Positions 22,415-28,830 of a stretch of 28,830 nucleotides of DNA are shown here, one piece after another (within the stretch, counting starts at the first letter, position 1; each line of letters starts with the position of its first letter). The position numbers and the translations under genes were made by a program. Origin of the DNA: CAYPCH01 sp964409165. Its GTDB lineage: Bacteria > Bacillota > Clostridia > Acetivibrionales > Acetivibrionaceae. The notes beneath the pieces were generated by a model, which ran no database searches, was not told the DNA's origin, and saw nothing but the letters and a program-made list of their open reading frames with translations. The stretch spans positions 1-28,830 of the forward strand of contig CAYPCH010000039.1 of NCBI GenBank assembly GCA_964409165.1, in the 5' to 3' direction.

Positions 22415-23080
22415 ATGCGTAGAAAAACCAATCTGCATCACCGCTTGTGGTATGTAAGAAGGAATAGGGGAAGGCTGTATATTTACGTTATTACTGTGAT
22501 AATCCTTATAGTTCTTATGATGTTTTTCTTTTTTGTTGAGAAAAGAATGAGGCGCAGTTTAACAGAGCTTTCAGAGTACAAGACAAAAGCAATTGTAACT
22601 CAAATTGTAAGCAGTGCAGTAAATAATAACTTTCCTGAGAATGTAAATTATGATGAAATTGTGATAGTAAACAGAGACAGTAATGACAGAATCACATCCA
22701 TACAGACCGATATAGCAAAACTGAATAGGATATTTTCCAATGTATCGTTAGATATTGGAAATGAATTATCAAATCTCGGGCATGAAAAAGTTTCAATACC
22801 GCTTGGAGCAGTGCTTGGAGACTCTTTATTTGCAGCTAATGGGCCGGGAATTGGCGTCAGAATCATACCTGCGGGAAGTGTTGAGACGGATTTTGTATCT
22901 GAATTTACAAGTGCCGGTATTAACCAGACAAAACATAGAATTTTTATGAAGGTTAAAACAGATGTAGGGGTTGTTGTTCCGTTTATGGAAAGAAAAACAG
23001 TGGTAATAACAAGTATTCCGGTGGCCGAAACAATAATTGTAGGTAATGTACCAGAATATTATTTTGATTTTGGTAAATAG
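22415..23080 (+). CDS. yunB: Sporulation protein YunB
   Basis: 221 residues. Basic N-terminus (MRRKTNLHHRLWYVRRNRGR), one membrane helix at about 21-42 (YIYVITVIILIVLMMFFFFV), then an extracytoplasmic domain with family motifs: VSSAVNNNF, VNYDEIVIVNRDSNDRITSI, IPLGAVLGDSLFAANGPGIG, VPFMERKTVVITSIPVAETI. In Bacillus it is made in the mother cell under sigma-E and is needed for normal spore formation; its biochemistry is unknown. AGAGGGGG is followed by a T-rich spacer before the ATG. This gene is the best evidence that the organism forms endospores. Confidence 0.93.
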   Translation: MRRKTNLHHRLWYVRRNRGRLYIYVITVIILIVLMMFFFFVEKRMRRSLTELSEYKTKAIVTQIVSSAVNNNFPENVNYDEIVIVNRDSNDRITSIQTDIAKLNRIFSNVSLDIGNELSNLGHEKVSIPLGAVLGDSLFAANGPGIGVRIIPAGSVETDFVSEFTSAGINQTKHRIFMKVKTDVGVVVPFMERKTVVITSIPVAETIIVGNVPEYYFDFGK

Positions 23081-23119
23081 ACGAATATTTTTTGAGGACT
23101 TGTTTGTATAAGCGGGAAA

Positions 23120-23159
23120 TTTTGCGCCGATTTCCATATAAGGCGAAAACGGCGCAAAA
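23120..23159. terminator. Inverted repeat after yunB, possible terminator
   Basis: Perfect 10-bp arms TTTTGCGCCG (23120-23129) and CGGCGCAAAA (23150-23159) with a 20-base loop. GC-rich for this genome; it lies between convergent yunB and bactofilin genes. The T-tract is weak on both sides. Confidence 0.55.
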
Positions 23160-23187
23160 CAAAAATTATCAAGCATAACTCGGTAGA

Positions 23188-23208
23188 ATTATTTTCGTGA
23201 TTAATGTA
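23188..23208 (+). repeat. Dispersed intergenic repeat, family 1, partial copy c
   Basis: Holds ATTTTCGTGATTAAT, shared with copies a and b; the flanks diverge. Confidence 0.45.
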
Positions 23209-23251
23209 AATAGCGAAAATTAAAAAGTGAAAGAAATATTTTATTTATTCC

Positions 23252-23728
23252 TTAGCTGGTTTTTGATTCAACCTGCTTTTCTTTTTGATCATAGATTTGC
23301 TCAACTATTGAAGGTGAGCTATTCTTGTGCGAACGGCTTTTCTTTGAATTGCTTTTTGCGGAGACTTCATCCTGAGCAGTATGTTCACACATCTTACATG
23401 TTCCTTCAAATTGGCTTCCGTCTTCAGTAATAAGACTGACTACGAGAATGTCTCCATAAAGCTTTGCAGTGGAGAGTGCTCTTAATGTTCCTTTTGATTC
23501 AATATTTCCTTCTACTTTACCGGACAGAAAAATGTTGTTTGCGTATATGTTTCCGGTAATAACTGCATCTTTTCCAACGTAAACATCACCGTTAATCCTG
23601 AGATTGCCGTTTACCCTCCCGTCAATCCTAATGGTGCCGTCGGTTTCAATATTACCTTCAAAGACTGAGTTAACGCCTACAAGAGTATCAAAAACATCCG
23701 GATTGCTGGATTCTTTCCTGTTAAACAT
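23252..23728 (-). CDS. Bactofilin (polymer-forming cytoskeletal protein)
   Basis: 158 residues. Residues 15-110 are the bactofilin/DUF583 core, a right-handed beta-helix with repeated Gly/Asn turns (EGNIETDGTIRIDGRVNGNL, then NGDVYVGKDAVITGNIYANN and SGKVEGNIESKGTLRA). The tail from about 115 is a disordered, Lys/Ser-rich segment. Bactofilins polymerise without nucleotide and often recruit or position M23 peptidases to shape the wall. AGGAGG lies 6 bases before the ATG. It is downstream of an M23 peptidase gene on the same strand, a known conserved pairing, though a MITE-like element now separates them. Confidence 0.92.
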   Translation of the reverse strand: MFNRKESSNPDVFDTLVGVNSVFEGNIETDGTIRIDGRVNGNLRINGDVYVGKDAVITGNIYANNIFLSGKVEGNIESKGTLRALSTAKLYGDILVVSLITEDGSQFEGTCKMCEHTAQDEVSAKSNSKKSRSHKNSSPSIVEQIYDQKEKQVESKTS

Positions 23729-23760
23729 GTTAAGCCTCCTCTTAAGACTATATTTATTTA

Positions 23761-23892
23761 CTAAACTTTTCCATTTATGGCATTTTGAGGCTGTGGCTAC
23801 TCAGAAGTTAAGGGCAAAAAGTTTACTTTTTGATTGCGGTGAGCAATACTGTTTTAGCGACAAAGAGCCCATAAATACTGTGGAAAGTTGAG
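23761..23892. mobile_element. MITE-like palindromic element, copy B
   Basis: 132 bp, about 85% identical to 10351-10483 (20 differences, one a single-base deletion), same orientation. Ends CTAAACTTTTCCA and TGGAAAGTTGAG. Flanked by a 7-bp near direct repeat TTATTTA (23754-23760) / TTGTTTA (23893-23899), 6 of 7 matching. It sits in the gap between the M23 peptidase stop and the bactofilin start, where its transcript would form a long hairpin. Confidence 0.75.
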
Positions 23893-23912
23893 TTGTTTAT
23901 ATAATTCTATGA

Positions 23913-24839
23913 TTACCTTGGGTCAAGGTATTCAATTGGATTCACCGGTGTTCCGTTAACTTGGACTTCAAAGTGAAGATGATTACCGGTGCTCCTTCCT
24001 GTGCTGCCAACTTTTGCAATATTGTCACCTTTTTTTACTGTTTTACCCACTTCAACCAAAAGACTTGAACAATGACTGTAGAGAGTTGTCAAGCCATAGC
24101 CGTGATCTATTATAACAGTTTTTCCGTAGTTGTTGTACCAATCGGAATAAATAACCTTTCCGTTGGCAGAAGCTTTTATGGACTGACCGTAATCACATGC
24201 AATATCAATACCTTGATGGAATTTCTCAGTGAAATTAAAAGGATCATCTCTGCTTCCAAAGTAGGAGCTGATTCTTCCGCCTGTAGGCCAGAAGGTGGGC
24301 ACTGAATCCATATATGTCTTCAATTTATCTTCTGTTTCAGATAAATTGCTTACAATAGAAGGATCGGTCTTGTTTATTTCGGCCAAGCTGTCAAGGATGC
24401 TTCTCAGTTTACCGACATCATTTACAAATGACCGATCATTGCGTTCGCCCCTGCTTGCAGTAACACTTTGTTCACGACTGTCTATGTAACTTTCAGTTAT
24501 ATGTGTATACATGCTATCAAAATTGGATGCAATTGCCTTTAACTCAGAATTTTCCGTTTTAAGAGCATTTATTTTTTCAAAGCTTTCTTTTGTGAGCTGG
24601 ATTTGATAGGTGTAGTCTGATAGAGCTTTTGTCAAATCATTTTCAAGGTTTTTGTTTTGATAGATAATGTATGATGCGAAGAGTCCGGAGCAGACTATAG
24701 CGGTTAGAATAATTGAACATAATGTAAAAAGCTTGTATCGTACTGAAGATATTTTTAAAACTTTCACTTCATTTGTGGAGTGAGGAACAAGAAGTATCGA
24801 CCAATATTTTCTTTCTTTTCTTACGTTTTTCGTTCTCAT
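23913..24839 (-). CDS. M23 family metallopeptidase (LytM/peptidoglycan hydrolase)
   Basis: 308 residues: basic cytoplasmic N-terminus, membrane helix about 36-60 (LFTLCSIILTAIVCSGLFAS), a coiled-coil stalk about 62-110, then the LytM domain from about 185. The zinc ligands are visible: His208 and Asp212 in KFHQGID and His289 in NHLHFEV, with His287 as the catalytic partner. The site is intact, so it should be an active Gly- or D-Ala-type endopeptidase outside the membrane, not a degenerate EnvC-like activator. It lies upstream of the bactofilin gene on the same strand; 184 bp, mostly the MITE-like element, separate them. A GGCGG site precedes the ATG. Confidence 0.9.
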   Translation of the reverse strand: MRTKNVRKERKYWSILLVPHSTNEVKVLKISSVRYKLFTLCSIILTAIVCSGLFASYIIYQNKNLENDLTKALSDYTYQIQLTKESFEKINALKTENSELKAIASNFDSMYTHITESYIDSREQSVTASRGERNDRSFVNDVGKLRSILDSLAEINKTDPSIVSNLSETEDKLKTYMDSVPTFWPTGGRISSYFGSRDDPFNFTEKFHQGIDIACDYGQSIKASANGKVIYSDWYNNYGKTVIIDHGYGLTTLYSHCSSLLVEVGKTVKKGDNIAKVGSTGRSTGNHLHFEVQVNGTPVNPIEYLDPR

Positions 24840-24875
24840 AATTACCGCCTTCTTATCAGTATATGAATGTTAATA

Positions 24876-24904
24876 ATTATATCACTATAGAGTGAAGATT
24901 TAAA
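24876..24904 (-). promoter_or_regulatory. Promoter of the M23 peptidase gene
   Basis: On the minus strand TTTAAA (24899-24904), 17-bp spacer, perfect TATAAT (24876-24881), 36 bp before the ATG. Confidence 0.6.
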
Positions 24905-24989
24905 GTACATATAAAATACTCACTTTATATAAATTCGTAAGAACTATAGTAAAAAAGGGGTAAGCCCACAAATTTATATTTTTCCAGTC

Positions 24990-25036
24990 CTAAGGAAATT
25001 GAAGTGAGATACAAAATTTTTATCGCATTCAATATA
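24990..25036 (+). repeat. Dispersed intergenic repeat, family 2, copy b
   Basis: 43 of 47 identical to 5650-5696; the differences fall at four single positions. Its 3' half ATCGCATTCAAT is unchanged. Confidence 0.65.
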
Positions 25037-25346
25037 GTTGTTTTGGCAAAATTCAGCTAAAATATATGCTTTTTAAAGTTCCTGTATTAAATTCATAACA
25101 ATTATGCCCAATTATTATGAGTTTAATAACATCTTTAACCCAATATATATTATTTATCGCAAAAATCGCGAAAATGTATAAGTGAAAATGTATAATAAGT
25201 GTATTTGCTTCAACTGTTTTTGTGTATTTCTAGTATACTATACTTAAAAAAATCGTAATTATTCGGGAAATTATATATTAGCAGGTATAAATATTAACAA
25301 TACATGTAACAATTAACAATGAGGCTAACTGATTTAAATATTTTTT

Positions 25347-25369
25347 GTCCCCAAGGGGACTATTTTTTT
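25347..25369 (+). terminator. Terminator-like hairpin ahead of the rRNA methyltransferase
   Basis: GTCCC-CAAG-GGGAC followed by TATTTTTTT. It sits 74 bp before the likely start codon, with no plus-strand gene upstream, so it may be an attenuator in the leader. Confidence 0.5.
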
Positions 25370-25442
25370 GTAGTTCTTGACATCCTTAATTATAAAGTCC
25401 AAAATAAAATTAGTAGAATTTCGGTTGAAAGGCGGTAAGATA

Positions 25443-26819
25443 TTGATACCGGTAAAGAAGAACGAAATTTATATAATCAATATAAAAGGCATGACCCATG
25501 AAGGACAAGGAGTAGGAAAAGTTGATGGTTTTACTGTTTTTGTAGATGGTCCTGTTGAGGGAGAAAAGGTTGAAGTGAAAATTATCAAGGTAGGCAAAAG
25601 TTTTGCAGCAGGAAAGATGGTTAAAATTTTAGAACCTTCACCCCACAGGACGAAACCTGTCTGCGGTATATATAAAAGATGCGGGGGCTGTAGCCTTCAG
25701 CATATGAGTTATGAAGCAGGCCTTGAATTCAAAACCCGTCTTGTCAGTGACAGCATAAGACGCATCGGAAAAATTGATGATGTAGTTATACATAACACAA
25801 TAGGGATGAAAAAACCTATGAACTACAGGAACAAGGCACAATATCCTGTAGGAAGACAGGGAAACGAACTGAAGGCGGGTTTTTATGCACGCAGGTCACA
25901 TGATATTATTGACTGTGTGGATTGTATGATCCAGGACGAAGTCAGCGGTAAGATAAGGTCAATTGTAAAGGATTTTATAATTGATAATGATATTAGTGTA
26001 TATGATGAAAGTACGGGAAAAGGATTTATTAGACATATAATGACCCGTACAGGCTTTAAAACCGGTGAGATAATGGTGGTACTGGTTGTAAACGGGAGAT
26101 CCCTGCCTCATAATGATAAATTGGTGAAGCTTCTGATAAGCCAGATTCCTCAAATTGAAAGTATCGTTTTGAATGTGAATACAAAGAAAACAAATGTTAT
26201 TATGGGAAATGAGAATCTGACGCTGTATGGAAAGGATACTATAACCGACTATATAGGGAGATTTAAATTTAATATATCACCAATTTCTTTTTTTCAGGTC
26301 AACCCGATTCAGACAGAGGTTTTATATGGTAAAGCACTGGAGTATGCAGGACTTACAGGAAATGAAACGGTTTTTGACCTTTACTGCGGAATAGGAACAA
26401 TTTCATTGTTTTTGTCAGAGAAGGCAAAGAAAGTTTATGGGGTGGAAGTTGTTGAAGCGGCAGTAATGGATGCAAGAGAGAATGCATTGCTAAACGGAGT
26501 GGAAAATGTTGAGTTTATGGCAGGAGAAGCAGAAAAACTAATACCAGAGGTATACAGCCGGGGTATAAGGGCGGATGTGGTTGTGGTTGATCCACCTAGA
26601 AAGGGTTGCGATGAGATTCTGCTTGAAACTTTGGTTAATATGAAGCCCGAGAGAATTGTATATGTATCCTGTAATCCGGCTACGTTGGCAAGGGATTTAA
26701 ATTACCTTGCCGGTAAGGGGTTTAAGGCTGTTGAGGTGCAACCGGTTGATATGTTCCCTTGGACTCCGCACGTTGAGAGTATAATAATGATGACGTATTG
26801 TGGTCAGAAGGACAAATAA
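25443..26819 (+). CDS. 23S rRNA (uracil-5-)-methyltransferase, RlmCD/RlmD family
   Basis: Methylates C5 of uridines in 23S rRNA (U747 and/or U1939 in the family) with SAM. 458 residues from the TTG at 25443. Residues 2-60 form a TRAM RNA-binding domain (GMTHEGQGVGKVDGFTVFVD). Cys74, Cys80, Cys83 (CGIYKRCGGC) and Cys157 or Cys160 would hold the 4Fe-4S cluster. The Rossmann domain has VFDLYCGIGTISLFLS, DPPRKGCDE and the catalytic Cys in YVSCNPATLARDL. An upstream in-frame TTG (25377) has no ribosome site and would add 22 non-family residues; AAAGGCGG seven bases before 25443 decides. A clear terminator follows. RlmCD and RlmD cannot be told apart by eye. Confidence 0.92.
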   Translation: MIPVKKNEIYIINIKGMTHEGQGVGKVDGFTVFVDGPVEGEKVEVKIIKVGKSFAAGKMVKILEPSPHRTKPVCGIYKRCGGCSLQHMSYEAGLEFKTRLVSDSIRRIGKIDDVVIHNTIGMKKPMNYRNKAQYPVGRQGNELKAGFYARRSHDIIDCVDCMIQDEVSGKIRSIVKDFIIDNDISVYDESTGKGFIRHIMTRTGFKTGEIMVVLVVNGRSLPHNDKLVKLLISQIPQIESIVLNVNTKKTNVIMGNENLTLYGKDTITDYIGRFKFNISPISFFQVNPIQTEVLYGKALEYAGLTGNETVFDLYCGIGTISLFLSEKAKKVYGVEVVEAAVMDARENALLNGVENVEFMAGEAEKLIPEVYSRGIRADVVVVDPPRKGCDEILLETLVNMKPERIVYVSCNPATLARDLNYLAGKGFKAVEVQPVDMFPWTPHVESIIMMTYCGQKDK

Positions 26820-26827
26820 GGCACTTC

Positions 26828-26850
26828 AACCACAATATGTTGTGGTTTTT
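26828..26850 (+). terminator. Terminator of the rRNA methyltransferase gene
   Basis: Perfect 8-bp stem AACCACAA / TTGTGGTT, loop TATG, followed by TTT. Confidence 0.8.
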
Positions 26851-26882
26851 GAGCGAGAAAAGAGCAAAAATTGAGCTGAAAG

Positions 26883-26927
26883 TGTCATCTATTTAGAGCC
26901 TGAAAATTAGCAAAAGTATAGATGACA
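26883..26927. repeat. 10-bp inverted repeat
   Basis: TGTCATCTAT (26883-26892) and ATAGATGACA (26918-26927), perfect, 25-base loop. No T-tract; role unknown. Confidence 0.5.
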
Positions 26928-26958
26928 TAATGATTTTCACGAAAAATTCTGAGATAAG

Positions 26959-27006
26959 GAGGTTAAGTTAGGCTGATACAAAGGTCTGTAAACTTAACTT
27001 CTTTTT
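26959..27006 (+). terminator. Hairpin with T-tract before the RhuM gene
   Basis: Stem GAGGTTAAGTT / AACTTAACTTC (11 pairs, one G-U) with a 21-base loop, followed by TTTTT. It is the second terminator-like structure after the rRNA methyltransferase. Confidence 0.65.
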
Positions 27007-27071
27007 AAATACTAATGGAAATATTTTGGCGAAACATGTATAATAGAAGAAAATGAGTGTGAGGTGTGAGC

Positions 27072-28067
27072 ATGAATTCTGAAATTGTAATGTATCAGAC
27101 TGAGGATGGTTTAACGAAAATAGAAACTACCTTTGATAATGATACTGTTTGGCTCTCCATAGACCAAATGGCAGAGTTATTTCAGCGTGATAAGTCTACC
27201 ATTTCTCGTCATATAAAAAATATATTTAATGAAGGTGAACTGATAAGAAATTCAGTTGTTGCAAATTTTGCAACAACTGCTGCTGATAGCAAAATCTATC
27301 AAGTTGACTACTATAACTTGGACGTTGTTATATCTGTAGGCTATCGTGTAAAATCGTTACGAGGCACACAATTTAGAATTTGGGCAAGCAATGTCTTAAA
27401 AGAATATATGAAAAAAGGCTTTGCCATGAATGATGACCTTTTAAAAAATAATGGCGGCGGAATCTATTTTGATGAATTGTTGGAGCGTATCCGTGACATC
27501 CGTTCATCAGAAAAAGTATTCTGGAGAAAAGTGCTTGATATCTATGCAACGAGTGTTGACTATGACCCAAGAGCGGAAGCCTCTACGTTGTTTTTTAAAA
27601 CAGTGCAGAATAAAATGCATTGGGCCGCACATGGACAGACAGCAGCAGAAAAGATTTATTATTCGGTAGATGCAGAAAAGCCTTATGTGGGTATGCTTAG
27701 CTTCAAGGGAGAACAGCCTACGCAAGCTGATGCGTTAGTAGCTAAAAATTACTGCACGGAAGAAGAATTGTCTGCACTAAATAGTGTTGTTTCTGCTTAT
27801 CTTGAATTCGCAGATATGCAGGCTCGGAGAAAAATACCAATGTATATGTCAGATTGGATTGAAACGTTGGATGGATTTTTGAAATTGTCCAAGCATGAGA
27901 TTCTTACCCATGCCGGAAGGATTAGTGCTAAAGCAGCTGAGCTTAAGGCAAAGGACGAATATAAAAAGTATAGGGTGTTACATTTAGATGATGTTTCAAA
28001 GACCGAAAAAGACTATATAAAGGCTTTAGAAGATATGGAAATGAAGTTGCTTGGCGAAGGAAAATAG
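27072..28067 (+). CDS. RhuM family protein (virulence RhuM, PF13310)
   Basis: 331 residues. The N-terminal third has a DNA-binding look (VWLSIDQMAELFQRDKSTIS, then RHIKNIFNEGEL) and family motifs VDYYNLDVVISVGYRVKS and GTQFRIWASNVLKEYMKKGF. The C-terminal part (FYKTVQNKMHWA-type region, GQTAAEKIY, and FLEFADMQARRKIPMYMSDW-type region) is also typical of RhuM. The family is named from Salmonella pathogenicity island 3, is common on genomic islands and prophages, and has no settled biochemical role. I start at ATG 27072, since GAGGTG lies 5 bases upstream; a GTG at 27066 overlaps that site. Its isolation between terminators and next to an unknown gene suggests acquired DNA. Confidence 0.88.
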   Translation: MNSEIVMYQTEDGLTKIETTFDNDTVWLSIDQMAELFQRDKSTISRHIKNIFNEGELIRNSVVANFATTAADSKIYQVDYYNLDVVISVGYRVKSLRGTQFRIWASNVLKEYMKKGFAMNDDLLKNNGGGIYFDELLERIRDIRSSEKVFWRKVLDIYATSVDYDPRAEASTLFFKTVQNKMHWAAHGQTAAEKIYYSVDAEKPYVGMLSFKGEQPTQADALVAKNYCTEEELSALNSVVSAYLEFADMQARRKIPMYMSDWIETLDGFLKLSKHEILTHAGRISAKAAELKAKDEYKKYRVLHLDDVSKTEKDYIKALEDMEMKLLGEGK

Positions 28068-28399
28068 GGCATGTTATAGCAATAATTGGAACTTGGTGTA
28101 AGGTTTGACTATGGCTATAATAGTTATCAGTTATGTTTGAATTTTGTCTTATGGCAACGATATTACAATTAAACAAGGTTGCTTAACATGTAACATTAAA
28201 CTGTCTGGAAACTATCATTAAAAGTTAAAAGAAAAGGTACATCTGGAAAATCACAAATGTATGGCACCCTATGGTTTATTTGAAAGTCTGCCGGTTCGCA
28301 AAAAAATAAAATAAAATAAAATCAGCGTTTTAATAAACGAACTTGTAATTTTTTAAGTACTTTTTGATAATCCTGTTAACCTAACGGAGGGAATACATA
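28068..28399. other. Intergenic region before the terminal gene
   Basis: No open frame of note. Contains a promoter candidate (28093-28121) and a short AAAAT tandem run near 28302-28322. No terminator for the RhuM gene was identified. Confidence 0.5.
28093..28121 (+). promoter_or_regulatory. Possible promoter for the terminal gene
   Basis: TTGGTG (28093-28098), 17-bp spacer, perfect TATAAT (28116-28121). It would give a leader of about 270 nt. Confidence 0.4.
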
Positions 28400-28830
28400 G
28401 TGAAGATTTTTATTGATTCGGATGGCTTTTTTTGGCCAAGTAGCATTGGAACAGAATATATGAGGAAACAACGCAAATTGATTTCTTTTGATAACGAACC
28501 CCAACCCCTTGATAACTTATTTGAGCAGTATTACTTAGGGTTTCGTTCTGCAATGTACATTTGTGAAGATACTATCGAGAATGAAAGTGAAGCGTTGGAA
28601 GCACTACAAGATTATCGCGAAGCGTGCATAGATAGTGCAATGAGATATATGCAAAATCACCTTGAATCAAAACCGTCTTTGCCCGTAGACTTTATGTGGA
28701 TAGCGAGAGAATTAATCGTAGGTGAGTTGAAAGAGGAATTTCCCGAAGCAAGAAATATTGAACTTCGATTATCAATGGAAGCTACTGAAAAATCAAGCAA
28801 ATTTCGTGTGAAAAGTTTTGGTTTAGCTTA
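28400..28830 (+). CDS. Unknown protein, truncated by the window edge
   Basis: Open frame of 143 codons running off the end, starting at GTG with GGAGGG 7 bases upstream. It begins MKIFIDSDGFFWPSSIGTEY and continues as an acidic, soluble, helical protein (ENESEALEALQDYREACIDS) with a later SLPVDFMWIARELIVGELKE stretch. No signal peptide or membrane segment, and no family that I recognise. Codons such as CGC, CGT and CCC are more frequent than in most neighbouring genes, in keeping with an acquired segment shared with the RhuM gene, but this is a weak sign. The ribosome site and long open frame make it very likely real. Confidence 0.7.
   Translation, partial: MKIFIDSDGFFWPSSIGTEYMRKQRKLISFDNEPQPLDNLFEQYYLGFRSAMYICEDTIENESEALEALQDYREACIDSAMRYMQNHLESKPSLPVDFMWIARELIVGELKEEFPEARNIELRLSMEATEKSSKFRVKSFGLA

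Larger units (their letters stand above)
24905..25376. other. Intergenic region upstream of the rRNA methyltransferase
   Basis: AT-rich, no supported gene. Contains a copy of repeat family 2 at 24990-25036, a pair of GTATACTATAC-type -10-like motifs near 25233-25242, and a short GC hairpin at 25347-25369. Confidence 0.5.

Overview
The window looks like chromosome of an AT-rich, spore-forming, monoderm anaerobe of the class Clostridia, most like the Acetivibrio/Ruminiclostridium group. The pointers are a YunB sporulation gene with a sigma-E-like promoter, a ferredoxin-linked homocysteine pathway otherwise best known from methanogens and strict anaerobes, strong GGAGG-type ribosome binding sites, frequent TTG/GTG starts, and a bactofilin/M23 peptidase pair. 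The sequence is a draft: one 100-N gap (18902-19001) lies inside a penicillin-binding protein gene and distorts its C-terminus.

Layout. 1-2078: an IS1182-type insertion sequence with terminal inverted repeats. 2079-4150 (minus): a type II restriction-modification pair (NgoFVII-like PLD endonuclease and C5-cytosine methylase, ATGA overlap). 4151-5813: sparse DNA with two small unrecognised genes. 5814-8191 (plus): a three-gene homocysteine operon (DUF39/COG1900, NIL-ferredoxin, UPF0280/COG2122) behind a good sigma-A promoter. 8192-10346: a structured leader, then a NifU-like scaffold gene and a GGGtGRT-protein gene, a pair whose role I do not know. 10351-10483: a MITE-like element. 10657-11574 (minus): an orphan TadG-like pseudopilin/assembly protein. 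12111-12935: proB. 12984-18631: two TolC-family proteins followed by an ABC ATPase, a membrane-fusion protein and a MacB-like permease, together a MacAB/YknXYZ-like exporter. 18700-21476 (minus): class A PBP. 21889-22347: XRE regulator. 22415-23080: yunB. 23252-24839 (minus): M23 peptidase and bactofilin, with a second MITE copy between them. 25443-26819: 23S rRNA uracil-C5 methyltransferase. 27072-28067: RhuM family gene. 28400-end: a truncated unknown gene.

How parts fit. The first operon and the NifU-like/GGGtGRT pair both point to sulfur handling (persulfide relay, Fe-S chemistry) and may be functionally linked. The PBP, bactofilin and M23 peptidase form a cell-wall group. The exporter operon is notable for having TolC-like proteins in what appears to be an organism without an outer membrane; both are short and seem to lack barrel-forming segments. 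Both ends of the window (IS plus restriction-modification; RhuM plus unknown gene) look accessory.

The most useful observations are that the PBP gap is flanked by an exact 55-bp duplication which, if collapsed, restores one open frame; that a 132-133 bp palindromic element occurs twice, each copy with near-identical 7-bp flanking direct repeats; and that two further short intergenic repeat families recur. I did not find a convincing new defence system, CRISPR array, rRNA or tRNA.
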